A stretch of 64,000 nucleotides of DNA, taken from contig OZ029914.1 of the NCBI GenBank assembly GCA_964023275.1, positions 13,870,341 to 13,934,340 of the forward strand. The letters are read 5' to 3'. The position numbers were made by a program, and so were the translations under genes. The notes below the pieces were generated by a model. That model made no database searches. It saw nothing but the letters and a program-made list of their open reading frames with translations, and was not told where the DNA came from. The stretch is from Norana najaformis (Eukaryota > Annelida > Clitellata > Crassiclitellata > Hormogastridae). This document shows, piece after piece, positions 10,038 through 20,814 of the stretch (the stretch's first letter is position 1; each line of letters starts with the position of its first letter).

Positions 10038-13000
10038 CTGAAATTAAGTTTAAGAACATTTTATTGAAGCTGCTACGAAGACTTTATTTTACACAGTGTA
10101 GTGTTTAACGCTACTTGTTGTTCCACGTGATACGTTTATAGCCAGTGGCAGCTCCATGATTGCTTGCGTGGGGAGAGGAAGAACATTTCCAGAGGGGTGC
10201 CACATTCTGGCAAACCACCATACACGGGTCTGGTCTGAGGGGAAGGGGTGAACCGCCCCCACGTTTATAGCTAAACCCGCCACTGATTATAGCTTTGCAT
10301 GCCTTTAGTCAGAGACTTGCCCCACCTGCCCCACCACTCTGCAATAAACTCCCCCAGGGCTGCGACAGTTATCTGACCCATCGTACAAACTCACCTATGC
10401 TCCACCGCTTGCAATTTCTGCGTCGGCCTGTCACTCAAAACTGAAAACATTCCTCTTTCAAAGATCCTATCCTGACTCCCCTTCTTCTTCTTATCCCTCT
10501 TTCCGCTCCAATCCCAAACATCATACACCGAAGCTGCCACGCTGTCTCTCTGCCTGACTTTTGGATCTTGATCTGGAACCGAAACCTTTTGCCCATCGAT
10601 TTTGTTTTGACTGAGCGCCTTTGAATAAGCTGGTCCTTTCGTTGAGCGCTGTAGATATCCCGGGATTATGATTACGATTACCTGTGCATTTTAACGGGGA
10701 AATTATTTACAGCTGGCTCTGGACAAGATGGAGTCACATGCAGACATCATCCTAATACAAATAGTTGGCCTTAGTAAGTGAATTAAATGAACTAATGAAC
10801 AACAGTGGCGGATTTACATTACAGAAATCCCGGAAGAGGCCTACAGATAGTCTGTAGATAGGCCTGTATTTATCGACATTGACTCATAGGCCTATATAAA
10901 TCCCGGGCTATTACGGTTTGTGCTCGGGGATCTTAAATGGCGTGGCGCCCATTCAAACGGGCAGCGGTGGTGAAGGATCTCACCCGATTAATTCATTGCC
11001 AAATGAGCAAGGTCGAGGCCACACGGTCGCTATAAAAAACCTATACATTTATTCTATTTATATGTACTGTATACCTGAATTTGAGGGTGGTGCAAACACA
11101 AGTTGTCCTGCGTTAGCGAGTCGTACAAAGAACGGCTGTTCCTTCATTTTCGCCCAAGTCATTGAATGCTCTTCAAGTTCTTTGACCCCAAGAATAAAAG
11201 AACAGTTGTTGCATCTTTTCAAAAAGGAAGTTTAAGTGGGCAACAATCATTTCTTGTTTTTCAGCAGGATCCAGTCTTAGTTCTTGTTTCTCATATCAAA
11301 GACAAGGAAGAATAGTTAATAAGAACGAAAGCCATGAATCAGAACAACAAAAGGACAGATGGAGAGGTGGACGAGGAGAAGGAGTCAAGTTTATTTAACG
11401 GGATCTGCGCATTGATATATTTGTCTTTATAAAGCCCTGATGACATGAGAAGAATGACCTTTATAATGTTGAAATACATAGATACATACATACATACATA
11501 CATACATACATACAAGTCATACATACAAGTCATACTGTACATGCATACACAAATACTAGACTTTTTTGATGGTATGTGCGATGCCTACATATATACAGTT
11601 ATTAATAATTATTGTAAATTTAGGTTCACCGGCTGGCTTGGCAACAGCTTTATAGTCCTCCAGCTCCTGTTTCAGCAGGATCATCTGCTTGTTCGTGCTT
11701 GAAATTCGTTCGTTGAGTTGCTTTTCCGCAGCCTTCCATCCTCCCCGTTCTTTCTTCTGTTCCTCTTTCAATTCGTCGAGGATATGCGCATTTAGCATTT
11801 CTCTGTTGCGGTTCTCGCCACGTAATTCCCTCTCAAGATTCTCTGCGCTTTCTTTGAAGCTCTTGAAACTCTTTTTCTCGAATTCATGCTTCAGCTCCAG
11901 CGCTTTAACGGTTGTCCGCAGTTCTTCGTTTTTCATCCGCTGGTTCTTGAGTTCCTGTTCGGTTTCGTTCAGTTTCTTTGCCAGAACATCTACGTATAAA
12001 GAAGAACAGTTGGACAACAGTTGTCCAATTACGAAGCGCCTTTCGAAGATATCTACACAAAAGCTTCGACGGAAAATGGGCAGTATTAGATTGAGAAAGA
12101 AAGCAGGAGCTTCTAACTTAGGCCTTAAGAAACTGAGGTTCACTATTTAGCAACAGATTCTGACGACCGCTTTAGCCATCGAGACTTTTGTGGGCGAAAA
12201 GTTGAACAAAATAACACAACAACAGTTTTTAATGGTTAAGATGATAATCCACTGCTGGAGAGTCTGGGAAGAAGTAAGGTCAACACCAGACTTTGTGCAG
12301 CCATTCCTGACCAGCACTGTTTTGTAAAGTGATGGACTGCGCCTCTTTAAATGACAAAGTTCGCCTTTGGAAGATGAAAATAATTGTCTAAAACTTCGCG
12401 TCGACGACATTGAGAATTACTCGAGGATGGACAATCTTATTATTCACGGTTTGCCGGAATCATCTTACGCTTAATCCTCATCTGGTTCATCCATTTCTCA
12501 ATTAACACCTGCCCAGTCTAATCAGGAAACAGTCAAAAGTGTCTTCGATTTATGCCGGAGTCGTATGGGACTGGAGATTAGTGAACATGACATATCTGCT
12601 ACTCACCAAATCCCTCTTGGGAAGAAGGATAAGCACCGACCAGTTATTGTTCGGTTTACTTCTAGAAGGGCGAGAAATCTGGTTCTTGCTGCCAGGACGT
12701 CATTACGTGGTTACTCTGCAAGCCCTGTCTCAGCTCTGATCTTCACAAAGGAACACCTGACGAAGAAGAACGCACTCATCTTTGCTTGTACCAGATCCAT
12801 GTTAAGGGAGAAGATCTCGGCGACTTGGTCGGCGGGTGGATCTGTCTTCATTCGGGGCATTGGATCACCCGACGACAAACCCAGGCGGATCGCCTCCCTG
12901 ATCGACCTGGACCAAATCTGTTTCACAGTTGTCGAACTTCATCATCCGATGGGTTAACCGTGATTGTATTTGTGAACTGATCTGCATTTCTTTTTTTCTC

Positions 13001-16000
13001 GATCATAGTTTAACTATTATTATGTTACACTTAAATTCCAAAGTTAGCTATCCAAAAATCTTTTCCGTATGTGTCTTTTTCCTCCACCACCATTCTATCC
13101 ATAGTTCCAGTTGTGGAGCAGAATCAACTCAATTATTTTGTTGTTTGTTCATTATGCACCCGCCATATAAATGATCGACTTAAATCGGCTACTTGTACTA
13201 TATGTGGGAATTCGTTTCACTAAACCTACTGCTGGTATGAGTTTTTATGTAAATCTGCAAATGACTCTTGGTACTGTACACATTGTATAACTACAGAGTT
13301 TCCATTTAACCACATTGTTGATGATTGTGAGTTCGTAAATGCTATTTCGATGATAGATAGTAGCTCATCTTTTTGTGCACTTTGAGGGATGGGCAGTTAG
13401 ATTGGTCTCGGGTATCTGATGCATGTACAGATAATGACCATGATCTTGCTTATACGTTGTTCATTGACCTATATAAAAGTGCTTACGACCAAGCTTTTCC
13501 ACTGATTCATAGTAGTAAAAAGGGTCGTCTTAAACCCAAGCAACCCTGGATGACACGAGGTTTATTAAAATCATATAGGAAGAAGTCTAAGTTATATCTA
13601 AAATATATAAAAGATCCACCTGGGAGAATAAAATGAAATTTACTGCATATCGTAATAAATTTAAACAGTTACGAACCAAGGCGGAGAAAAATTATGCTAC
13701 CGAGTTTTCTAATTATAAACATAATCTTAAAAAGACTAGGTCTGTTATTCGATCAATAGTAAAAGCTAGGGCAATAGGTACTGTAATTGTTTGAACATAA
13801 ACGGTACTAGGGTTTGTGAGGCTGAAACTCTGGCTGATAAATTTAATGATTATCTCACAAGCATTGGTCGGACTCTAGCAGTGAGAATTCCTAATAGTAA
13901 AACTTCTTTTCGTGAATATCTCAAACCTTCACCCGCAAATTCTTTCGTAATATGTCCGACCTTCCCTGAGGAAATTGTCAGCGTGAGTCGGTCATTTCAT
14001 ATTACGCATAGCACAGGTCCCGTTGATATTGATTCTTGTATAGCTAATCCTACATTGTGCTCGGTAGCTGCTCGATCCCTTATCGGAGATCATTAATTGT
14101 TCTTTTTCAACTGGTATTGTACCATCTGCCTTAAAAATTGATAAAGTAGTGCCTATATTTAAACAATGAAGTAAAGGAGACATTACTAACTACAGGCCAA
14201 TTTCTATTTTACCATTTTTTCAAAAGTATTGGAAAAATTGATGTATGAGAGACTATAATTGTCTCTAGTAGGAATATTCTGTACCCCCTACAGCATGGGT
14301 TTCAGTCTGGTCACTTTACATCTATGTCTTTGTTAAACATGCATGATACAATTTCGTATGCTATTGATCATAATGACTTTTCTGTTGGCATTTTTTGACT
14401 TAGCTAAAGCTTTTGATACTGTTGACCATCAAATTCTATTGGGAAAACTTGAAAATTATTCTGTATGACACCCGACGACGCGACTTTAGTTCTTTATGTA
14501 GATGCTAGCGTAAGTGTTGTACGTCTAATAAAGTGTTGAAACGTGAAGACTCTTGTCGATTAGTCTCGCGGGAGCCGAACTTGGCGGACTGTCTAGCTCT
14601 GGCGTTGGCAAAGGCCTTCCTGGTAGATCGTCAGCAGAACCAACGTCGGTGACGGGGGAAACGTCACAATACATGCATACATACAAACATACATGCATGC
14701 ATACATAAATACACCCATACATACCAGTTATCTTGTTATCGTCTATTGTGGTCTGCGTCTGTTGGTTGCAGGTTCTGTTGTTCCGGTCTTCATCTGGTTG
14801 TAGCTGGATGAAGTTGCTGCTGGCGCTGGAGAAATTGCCGTCCAATGTCTCCTGCGCTTGTCGATTGGCGCTGCTTTCGTCTGCAGAAAGCAAAAATATC
14901 TTATGTTCACATGTGCCCGTATCAATATAGGCCTAAATCAAACAGAAAAACCTAGTTCTAGTTGTAAGTTTAAGACAGATAGGCCTAGTATGTATAAAAC
15001 TTATACACGTTAAAACTGTGCCGAATAATACCTTGATGAATTCTTCCCACGTTGTGAGCTTGGATTAGATTCGTTTGTCGGAAGCTGATGTAAAAAGAAG
15101 GAAGCTGACGTTGAACGACATCTTTGTGCATCAATTGCACTCCATCAACATTCTGATTTAGTTCCTTATAGGCACGAAAGATGCCGTCGTCGTCGTGAAA
15201 TCCTCTAGTTTTAATATCACCGCATGATCTTAAGCAACTTTCCAAGATCACTCGATATATGTCAAGGCTTTCACCTTCAGTTTCAATGTCTTTCATGTTT
15301 TTTCGTTTAACCGAATTCAGTTCAGTCAAAAGTTCTTTTACAGCATTATTAACGGCTTCTCTAAGTTCGCTACCTCTCACGCTAATCTGTTTCTCGACGC
15401 TTTCTACTTTTTGCAACAGTTCACCCTTTGCTTCAACGAGACTTGCTTTTCTGCTCTCGCAGTCGCCGATAAAGCCAGTTAACTTCATAAGTATGTCTTC
15501 AATCTGCCGGCAAAATTCGTCTTCAGCCATCTTTAAGTCCGATTCCCGATGCGAAAAATGGCTGTCTGCACAACAGTTCTTACAGACGACCATCTTGCAA
15601 TCGTTGCAATACGTGTTATTCTGTCCTTTGGTATGCCTGCAGGTATCTCCAGAATTGGAAGACTGTGTTCCCGAGAGGTCTTCTCTACAAATGTCATCCC
15701 GCGAATCGAGTTTCACAATTCGATGGGTCTTGAGCAGCTTGTGCTTCTTGTGGTGTTTGAAACACTCGGCACACAGTTTCTGCGAACAATCCGTGCAGCA
15801 CATCTCTGCCAACGGAACTTGACTCGTTGTTGTTCCTGAACTGTCGTCGCAGTCCTCCAAACAGACGTCACACAAAGGACGGCTTGATTTCGCGTTTGGA
15901 CTCAACACTGCTATCAGTCTGTCCATGAAGAAGTTCTTTTGCACGCCAGTAAATCCCTGAGCTGGAACCACGAACTCTGTCCTGCAGACCGGACATGGAA

Positions 16001-16181
16001 TCGCGTCGCCTGGAAGCCTGGCGGACGCGGATCCTGTGGCCTCCAAACACCTGAGACAAAATGTGTGCAGACAGGGCAACACCCGCGGATCGCAGAAGAT
16101 CTCCTTACAAATACAGCATTCCGTTATCGAGATAAGTTCAGCTTCGACGGGCGTGCGTGCGTTCCCCTTGACTTCCGCCAT
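9178..16181 (-). CDS. TRIM E3 ubiquitin ligase with RING, two B-boxes, coiled coils and NHL-like propeller
   Basis: Four exons join with consistent phase 1 at every junction: 15032-16181, 14725-14880, 11630-11989 and 9178-10037, 2526 bp, 841 residues. Exon 1 starts at the ATG at 16179-16181. It encodes a RING (about residues 22-69; CCICKEIFCDPRVLPCLHTF, later CPVC), a first B-box-like zinc site (about 104-150), B-box 2 (about 178-215; CRHTKGQNNTYCNDC) and a coiled coil (about 220-310). Exon 2 is a short Q/N/S-rich linker. Exon 3 is a second long charged coiled coil. Exon 4 is a beta-propeller of the NHL/TRIM2-3-56 kind (repeats such as AIDLAVDGNGSVFVSDPTN). By family, the RING recruits E2-ubiquitin, the coiled coil dimerises and the propeller binds substrate or RNA. 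A TATTTATAA box lies about 165 bp upstream of the ATG on the minus strand. Orthology to a named vertebrate TRIM is not decided. A LINE remnant sits in intron 2. Confidence 0.92.
10141..10276. mobile_element. short MITE-like element, CAGTGGC ends
   Basis: About 136 bp bounded by 'ccagtggc' and 'gccactg' as inverted ends. A second copy with the same ends and interior ('gattgctt-gtggggaga', 'cacgggtctggtctgaggg') is at 56011-56157. No coding capacity. Confidence 0.6.
10305..10680 (+). mobile_element. LINE tail, family D
   Basis: It holds a broken C-terminal reverse-transcriptase tail (KLKTFLFQRSYPDSPSSSYP, then LPDFWILIWNRN in another frame), 'tgagcgcctttgaataagctgg' split over the stop, and ends in 'attatgattacgatta', a short tandem 3' end typical of CR1/L2-like LINEs. 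Confidence 0.7.
10915..11040 (-). repeat. dispersed repeat family C, copy 3
   Basis: Reverse copy covering the GGGCGCC block, the 'gaattaatcgggtgag' core and the 'tatagcgaccgt' end. It lies in TRIM intron 3. Confidence 0.7.
11478..11535. repeat. ATAC microsatellite
   Basis: About nine uninterrupted 'atac' units followed by a short imperfect tail, in the TRIM intron just downstream of exon 3. Confidence 0.85.
11630..11989 (-). CDS. TRIM gene exon 3 (second coiled coil)
   Basis: 360 bp, phase 1 at both ends. The acceptor is TTCTTTATACGTAG and the donor CCG|GTGAAC. The 120 residues are almost all charged heptads (for example NETEQELKNQRMKNEELRTT), ending KAVAKPAG before the propeller exon. Confidence 0.88.
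12335..14470 (+). mobile_element. CR1-like LINE remnant with ORF1 and PHD finger, endonuclease missing
   Basis: In order: an ORF1-type segment (LRVDDIENYSRMDNLIIHGL, then the 12565-12957 frame with RPVIVRFTSRRARNLVLAAR and ISATWSAGGSVFIRGIG); a PHD-like zinc site at about 13110-13350 (VCSLCTRHIND, CTICGNSFH, WYCTHC) with one in-frame stop; the linker that normally follows the endonuclease (PWMTRGLLKSYRKKSKLYLK); and reverse-transcriptase blocks (ITNYRPISIL, HGFQSGHFTSMSLL, AFDTVDHQILLGKLENY) with several frameshifts. The endonuclease that should lie between PHD and linker is absent, so an internal deletion near 13.36 kb is likely. The 3' half of the reverse transcriptase is also missing. PHD domains are known in some CR1-like LINEs. 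It sits in TRIM intron 2, antisense to the gene. Confidence 0.8.
14662..14722. repeat. ATAC-type microsatellite next to TRIM exon 2 donor
   Basis: Imperfect 'catacata' repeats on the plus strand. On the minus strand they read GTATGTATG and begin exactly at the exon 2 donor. Confidence 0.8.
14725..14880 (-). CDS. TRIM gene exon 2 (linker)
   Basis: 156 bp between the strong acceptor TTTTTGCTTTCTGCAG and a GTATGTATG donor. It encodes DESSANRQAQETLDGNFSSA and a further Q/N/T-rich stretch with no known domain. The donor is the first unit of a GTAT-rich microsatellite. Confidence 0.85.
15032..16181 (-). CDS. TRIM gene exon 1 (RING, B-boxes, coiled coil)
   Basis: Start exon of the TRIM gene, 383 codons plus one base. 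The donor is CATCAAG|GTATTA at 15030-15031. Reading past the donor continues only about 15 codons, so the splice is needed to reach the propeller. Confidence 0.9.
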
Positions 16182-16829
16182 TGTGAATTCAGTATTTCTG
16201 AAAAACTGGTGCTCAGATTTTCAAGAAAACCGACTCATCAAACGGTCAGACCTTTAAGTACTTAATAAGTGTAATCTGAGAGTCTCTGATGAAAACTGAG
16301 TCACAAGAAATAAAGAGAAGGGGATGCGTGAATGAAGGGACAGTTATAAATAGAAGGGGATAAAGCGACAGTTATACCGTTATGCCCTCTGCTAATAAAA
16401 ACACACGTCTTGTATATTCGCTTTCACTGTGACCAATTGCCTGACCTCACTGCTAGCCCTTTGCATGGTCAGATACGCAACTATGTACGAAACTCGACCT
16501 TCGTCATCTCTTCTGAGCCTAACTAAACAAGACTGCTAATTTATCATATAATCCAATAACATAATGGGCGTAGGCAGAATGCAAGATCAACAGCCTAATC
16601 GAGAAGTCGAGATCTACTGAATGCAAATCAAGGCAGAGGCAAGAAAGCACTTTACGCCATCACGACATGGAACAATATATGTCCTCATATCAGTACGTAA
16701 CTCGTTATTGGCCTACATAGGCCTATATGTATATATCCTGTCAATGTACCGATAAGATCACTGCAACAGCTTGAGTATATTTACATATGAAAAACCTGAC
16801 CTATATATAGTCTGTTAATTTGTGCTTAA

Positions 16830-17015
16830 GAAATATCAGTAGCCGGAAGAGAGTCGAGTGTAGGGCCAGCGAAAGAAAAGGCACACCTACCGAGAGCTGT
16901 TCTTGTCCACGGAATAGTCAGATTTAGACAGCCAGAAGACCTAGTCGAGTAGAGATAAGTCTTGGGAGTCAGTACAGTGAAGATAATGAGGTTGACTGAA
17001 ATGCAGAGTCTTGCA
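16830..17015 (-). mobile_element. LINE 3' end fragment (same family as 19385-20350)
   Basis: The minus strand reads TPKTYLYSTRSSGCLNLTIP and WTRTALGRCAFSFAGPTLDS, matching the tail of the copy at about 19.98-20.13 kb. Truncated at both ends. Confidence 0.7.
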
Positions 17016-17174
17016 TACAATTAGCTCAGTCTTGAACATATTCGCGTTTCTGTGGGCAACCAATGCAATGATTTCAGGATCGGTTATATATGTCAGCGCT
17101 ATCAGTGCTATGCTGCTTACCTTCCTTACACCCAGCAGGCACTTACTTATTTACTCAGCACTGGTTTGTGGAAC

Positions 17175-17720
17175 CACTATCTGATTTTGCTCGTGATAAA
17201 TGTGGAAGCATCCAACTTTGCACAAAGCAACTTTGCATGCTTCACACTTATACTGAGTATTCTTGGAACAGGGTATCCATTTTCTGAGTCAGCAATGGTC
17301 CAAATTTTGAATCGCCATTTGGTTGGCTTTTTGGGACAATGCAGTTTGAATTGACCTCTCATCATGAACCCAACAATTGACTCAGCAACGCTCAGATTCT
17401 TCCCTGGCTTGCAAAACTCTGAAAATCTAGAATTGAGGTGATCTGCCAGAGGGTAAACACGCATTGATCATAATTGGGAGCATCTCTGGGTACTAAACAC
17501 GCATTGGATCATAATTGGGAGCATTTCTGGGTACTGTCTGCCAAATGAAGGCACCTGTTCAAGGCCATGAACCGATCCCTTATCATGGTCCCTGAAATCC
17601 AGGGACACCGAGGAAGGTATCAGTTGACCAGCAATCATACAACCATGGCTGCATCTTGAAGCCCATCATGATGTTGGTGCTGACAAACGCACGCATATTT
17701 AGAGAAGTAGGGTTGCATTT
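17175..17720 (-). pseudogene. piggyBac transposase remnant
   Basis: The minus strand carries DDE_Tnp_1_7-like blocks: STNIMMGFKMQPWLYDCW, then IRDRFMALNRCLHLAD, then YPLADHLNSRFSEFCKPGKN and SVAESIVGFMMRGQFKLHCP with KKPTKWRFKIWTIADSENGY. These match the order in piggyBac transposases (where the third block is usually 'siDEsmi.fkGR'). Frames change between blocks, and a 40-bp segment is tandemly duplicated at about 17460-17535. No terminal repeats were found, so it is an immobile fragment. Confidence 0.75.
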
Positions 17721-17724
17721 TGTT

Positions 17725-18320
17725 ATGTGGATTTTACCTGCTTGCTGTTTTTATTGCCAGGTGAGTTGAAACTGTCAACATCTGATGCGAATTCATCCAG
17801 AATTTGCCGCTTTTCGACGTCAGTAGACCACAACGCGCTGCCATCTTGGGCTATTTAAAAAACTTTACTTTCTGATCGGCAAGTGTCCACTTTTTAAATA
17901 ATAACTATTAACATTAATGTTGCTTTATGTGTTGCAGACTTGATTTAAGATGGATGGATGATTTCTATTTCTGTTTTTTGTTTTGGATATACATTGACAT
18001 AGTGTCAATGTTACCCCGTGTGTGTCAAACTTACCCCATACTTGCCATGCTGCATCCTGTCAGTTAACCTTCTAGTCAAAATAAGGCTCAGTTTAACTTT
18101 TCCGACTTCTTGAGGGTTCATCCTGGTCAGTTACGGTCAAACAATGTGTTGAAGTCTTTGCTGAACGTCTTTGCACAGCAGATTCTGATAGAGTATGGCT
18201 GTGGTGGGGGGTGTTATAACTTGAGCGACCAGAGAAGGAACCACGATAGGATCATAGTATATAAATGTTGTCAGTCTTAAAGAGCAAGGAGTGCAGTGTT
18301 CGCGAATATTTGTTGGGGTG
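17725..18320. other. no gene recognised
   Basis: Unique-looking AT-rich sequence with no supported exon or repeat. Confidence 0.4.
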
Positions 18321-18322
18321 GG

Positions 18323-18473
18323 GGCAGTGGCGTCGATCCTATGGGTAGCCCTGGGGCCTGGGCCCCGGCAATATTTTGAGCCTGGGGGCCCGGCCATTGC
18401 TTGGGCCCCGGCAATATTTTAGCTGTAAAATCGGTACAAGGCAGCTCTGGACTGACAAAAGTTGTCATTCTTC
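18323..18473. mobile_element. left part of MITE-like family, GGCGTCGATC ends
   Basis: It begins 'cagtggcgtcgatcctatgg' and follows the full copy at 23461-23735 ('caatattttgagcctg', 'taaaatcggtacaaggcagc', 'gacaaaagttgtcattcttc'), then stops abruptly. The matching right part resumes at 20612. Confidence 0.6.
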
Positions 18474-18854
18474 ACTTTAAGACTTTAGTAAACAATCCCA
18501 GTCCGTAATTTCCGATTGTAGGTACCTCTCTAGGTATTGCTGTCTATGCCTACTTTTGCTTAGGTAGACAAACGTACAGACAGAAAGACAGATACATGAA
18601 TATGTACTACAAAAGTACATAATTACATGCAGGTCGACCAAGCGACCTGAGTCACAAGCAGTTAGATATACAGACTTTAAGCCACACAGGTCGCCGGGGG
18701 CACAGATCTATAGCAATGTTTGACACAACCCTGAAAAATTAATGGAATGCAGGTCATACAACTTGCTCTCACATCAAGGCCATCGCCATCTGGATGTCAT
18801 CTTCGACTAGTCAGGCAGTACAGATGCAAGCCGACCCGCTAAATTAGTCTCTTC

Positions 18855-18902
18855 AGTTACAAAACCATATACATGTACCTTATGTACATATGGTTTTGTA
18901 AT
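18855..18902. repeat. short inverted repeat
   Basis: Arms 'caaaaccatatacatgtac' and 'tatgtacatatggttttg' face each other with almost no loop. It could form an AT-rich hairpin; function unknown. Confidence 0.55.
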
Positions 18903-19384
18903 TATGGGGTGGATACATATATACCCATATTCGTATAGTCGCCCTTTATAATTATAATCCCCACACAGTCTCTGCATCGCTAGCCGAAGAAAGCGCCCTC
19001 TATTAAGTATATGGATATAAGATTTCGTTAATTTTGAACAAGTCAATATTGATGGTGAAATTGCACTTGTGGAGGTAGACTCATCAGCTTTTCATCACTG
19101 TTTGGTGTAGATGCAATGCGGTGAAATTGAAAGCCAGTTACTTAGTTTCCCAAGGTTCAACTCCAGGTATAGAAAATTTTCCTAGTTGACTCAACTATCC
19201 GTCCCATCTGTAGAGGTACAAGAAAAGAATCACGTAAGCGGATTATATAATGTGCTGACATCCGGTTATAAATGAGTAATTAACAAATTTAGAGCGTTTT
19301 TGAGAGGTTATGCGAGGCGCTTTACAAATGCTGTATTACAACAATATGAAATGTAAAATATGAATTTGTTTTCATTTACACAGT

Positions 19385-20350
19385 CTGCATTTAAGGCAGG
19401 TGATTCAACTCTGTTCTGACACTGGAGTCTTAAACCAAGTTCAGTCATGGATGACAGAAAATGGATTGCTCCTAAACCCATCCAAAACTGAGTTTCTCCT
19501 TTCTGGAACCTCAGAGCAACTGACTAAATTTAATTCTTTGACTTCTGTCCATCTAGGCATCTGCGTCGTACAACGCAACTGTTCAACCCACAATTTGGGT
19601 GTTGTATTTGACTCCAACCTGTCATTCAATGAACGTATTAATTCTATATGTAGGTCTGCCCACTACCACATTCGTGATATCCGTAAAATTAGGCACCGCA
19701 TTCCCTTCTCTGTCCTGGTTTGTTTGGCTAATGATCTAGTCTCCAGCCGTCTTGACTACTGCAACTCTCTTCTTACTAGCATTTCTAAAGCTAATTTGTT
19801 GAAGCTTCAAAGAGTCCAAAATACATTGGCAAGAGCTATCACTAAAACTCCAAAATATGATTATATATCACCAATCTTAAATGCGTTGCATTGGTTTCCC
19901 GTAGAAAAGCGCATATTTTTCAAGACTGGACTAATTGTATTCAAGACTCTGCATGTATTCAGCTAACCTCGCTATCTTCGCTCTGTTCTGACTCCCAAGA
20001 CTTATCTCTACTCGACCAGGTCTTCTAGCTATATAAATCTGACTATTCCGTGGACAAGAACAGCTCTTGGAAGGCGTGCCTTTTCTGTCGCTGGTCCTAG
20101 ACTCTGTAACTCTCTTCCGACAAATGTTCGCTCGGCAAAGTCTGTTTCGGCCTTCAGACCTCGACTAAAAACTCACCTCTTCCTGAACTCATTTCTTCCG
20201 TAGGCTGTCTGTGTCTTCTGGACTCCTCTTAGGCTTTTCGACCCGGACTCACCATGGAATCTGACTTGGACAATGATTTTTTTAGCAGCGACCATCGAAT
20301 GATGATTTGAGCATTATTACATTGACGCTATAGAAGTTCTTAGATTAGAT
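19385..20350 (+). mobile_element. 5'-truncated CR1/L2-like LINE
   Basis: The 19400-19966 frame encodes the C-terminal half of a reverse transcriptase: VQSWMTENGLLLNPSKTEFL, NLGVVFDSNLSFNERINSIC, SSRLDYCNSLLTSISKANLL and LQRVQNTLARAITK. After a stop the tail continues (ALGRRAFSVAGPRLCNSLPT, FRPRLKTHLF). A 3'UTR follows and ends in 'ttagattagattaga', a short tandem 3' end. It is 5'-truncated in the usual LINE manner. Confidence 0.85.
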
Positions 20351-20611
20351 TAGAGTGATAAAAACTGAAGTAGATGACAGGCAATCTGAAACCTACAATA
20401 GCGGCTAAGTTTGCTATAAGAAGCACAATCAGGAAGAACATTTTGGGCAAGTTCATTTTCGAATAAATAATTATGTGCTCATATTGCGCTGCTTTAGCAT
20501 TACTGCCATATAACTGCTGTGTATAGGCCTACTTAAGTTGACATTCCATTGTAAATAATATTAGCGACATTTCTCATTGTTTGTCTTCCGAGCTTTGGGC
20601 TTTGCGACTGT

Positions 20612-20743
20612 CTGCATTAGGCCTACTTCGATCTTGACCCCCATACCAGGGTCTTTGCCCCTGAAGCCCAATAGGGCTTCGCATCCAGACCCCATTATAG
20701 GCCCGCCCCCCCCCAATGTTTACGACGGATCGACGCCTCTGGG
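20612..20743. mobile_element. right part of MITE-like family, GGCGTCGATC ends
   Basis: It begins 'ctgcattaggcctac', contains 'cttgacccccataccagg' and ends 'gatcgacgcctctggg', matching the right part of 23461-23735. With 18323-18473 it looks like one element split by about 2.1 kb. Confidence 0.6.
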
Positions 20744-20814
20744 AACAATCATTCCACCCCGAAGACATGGGCGGCGGGCCAGACCCGAAACAAAGCTAGT
20801 TTAAGTAGGCCGGC

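Noticed and set aside
15259-15822. 187-codon plus-strand ORF over TRIM exon 1
   Set aside because: Antisense shadow of the RING/B-box exon.
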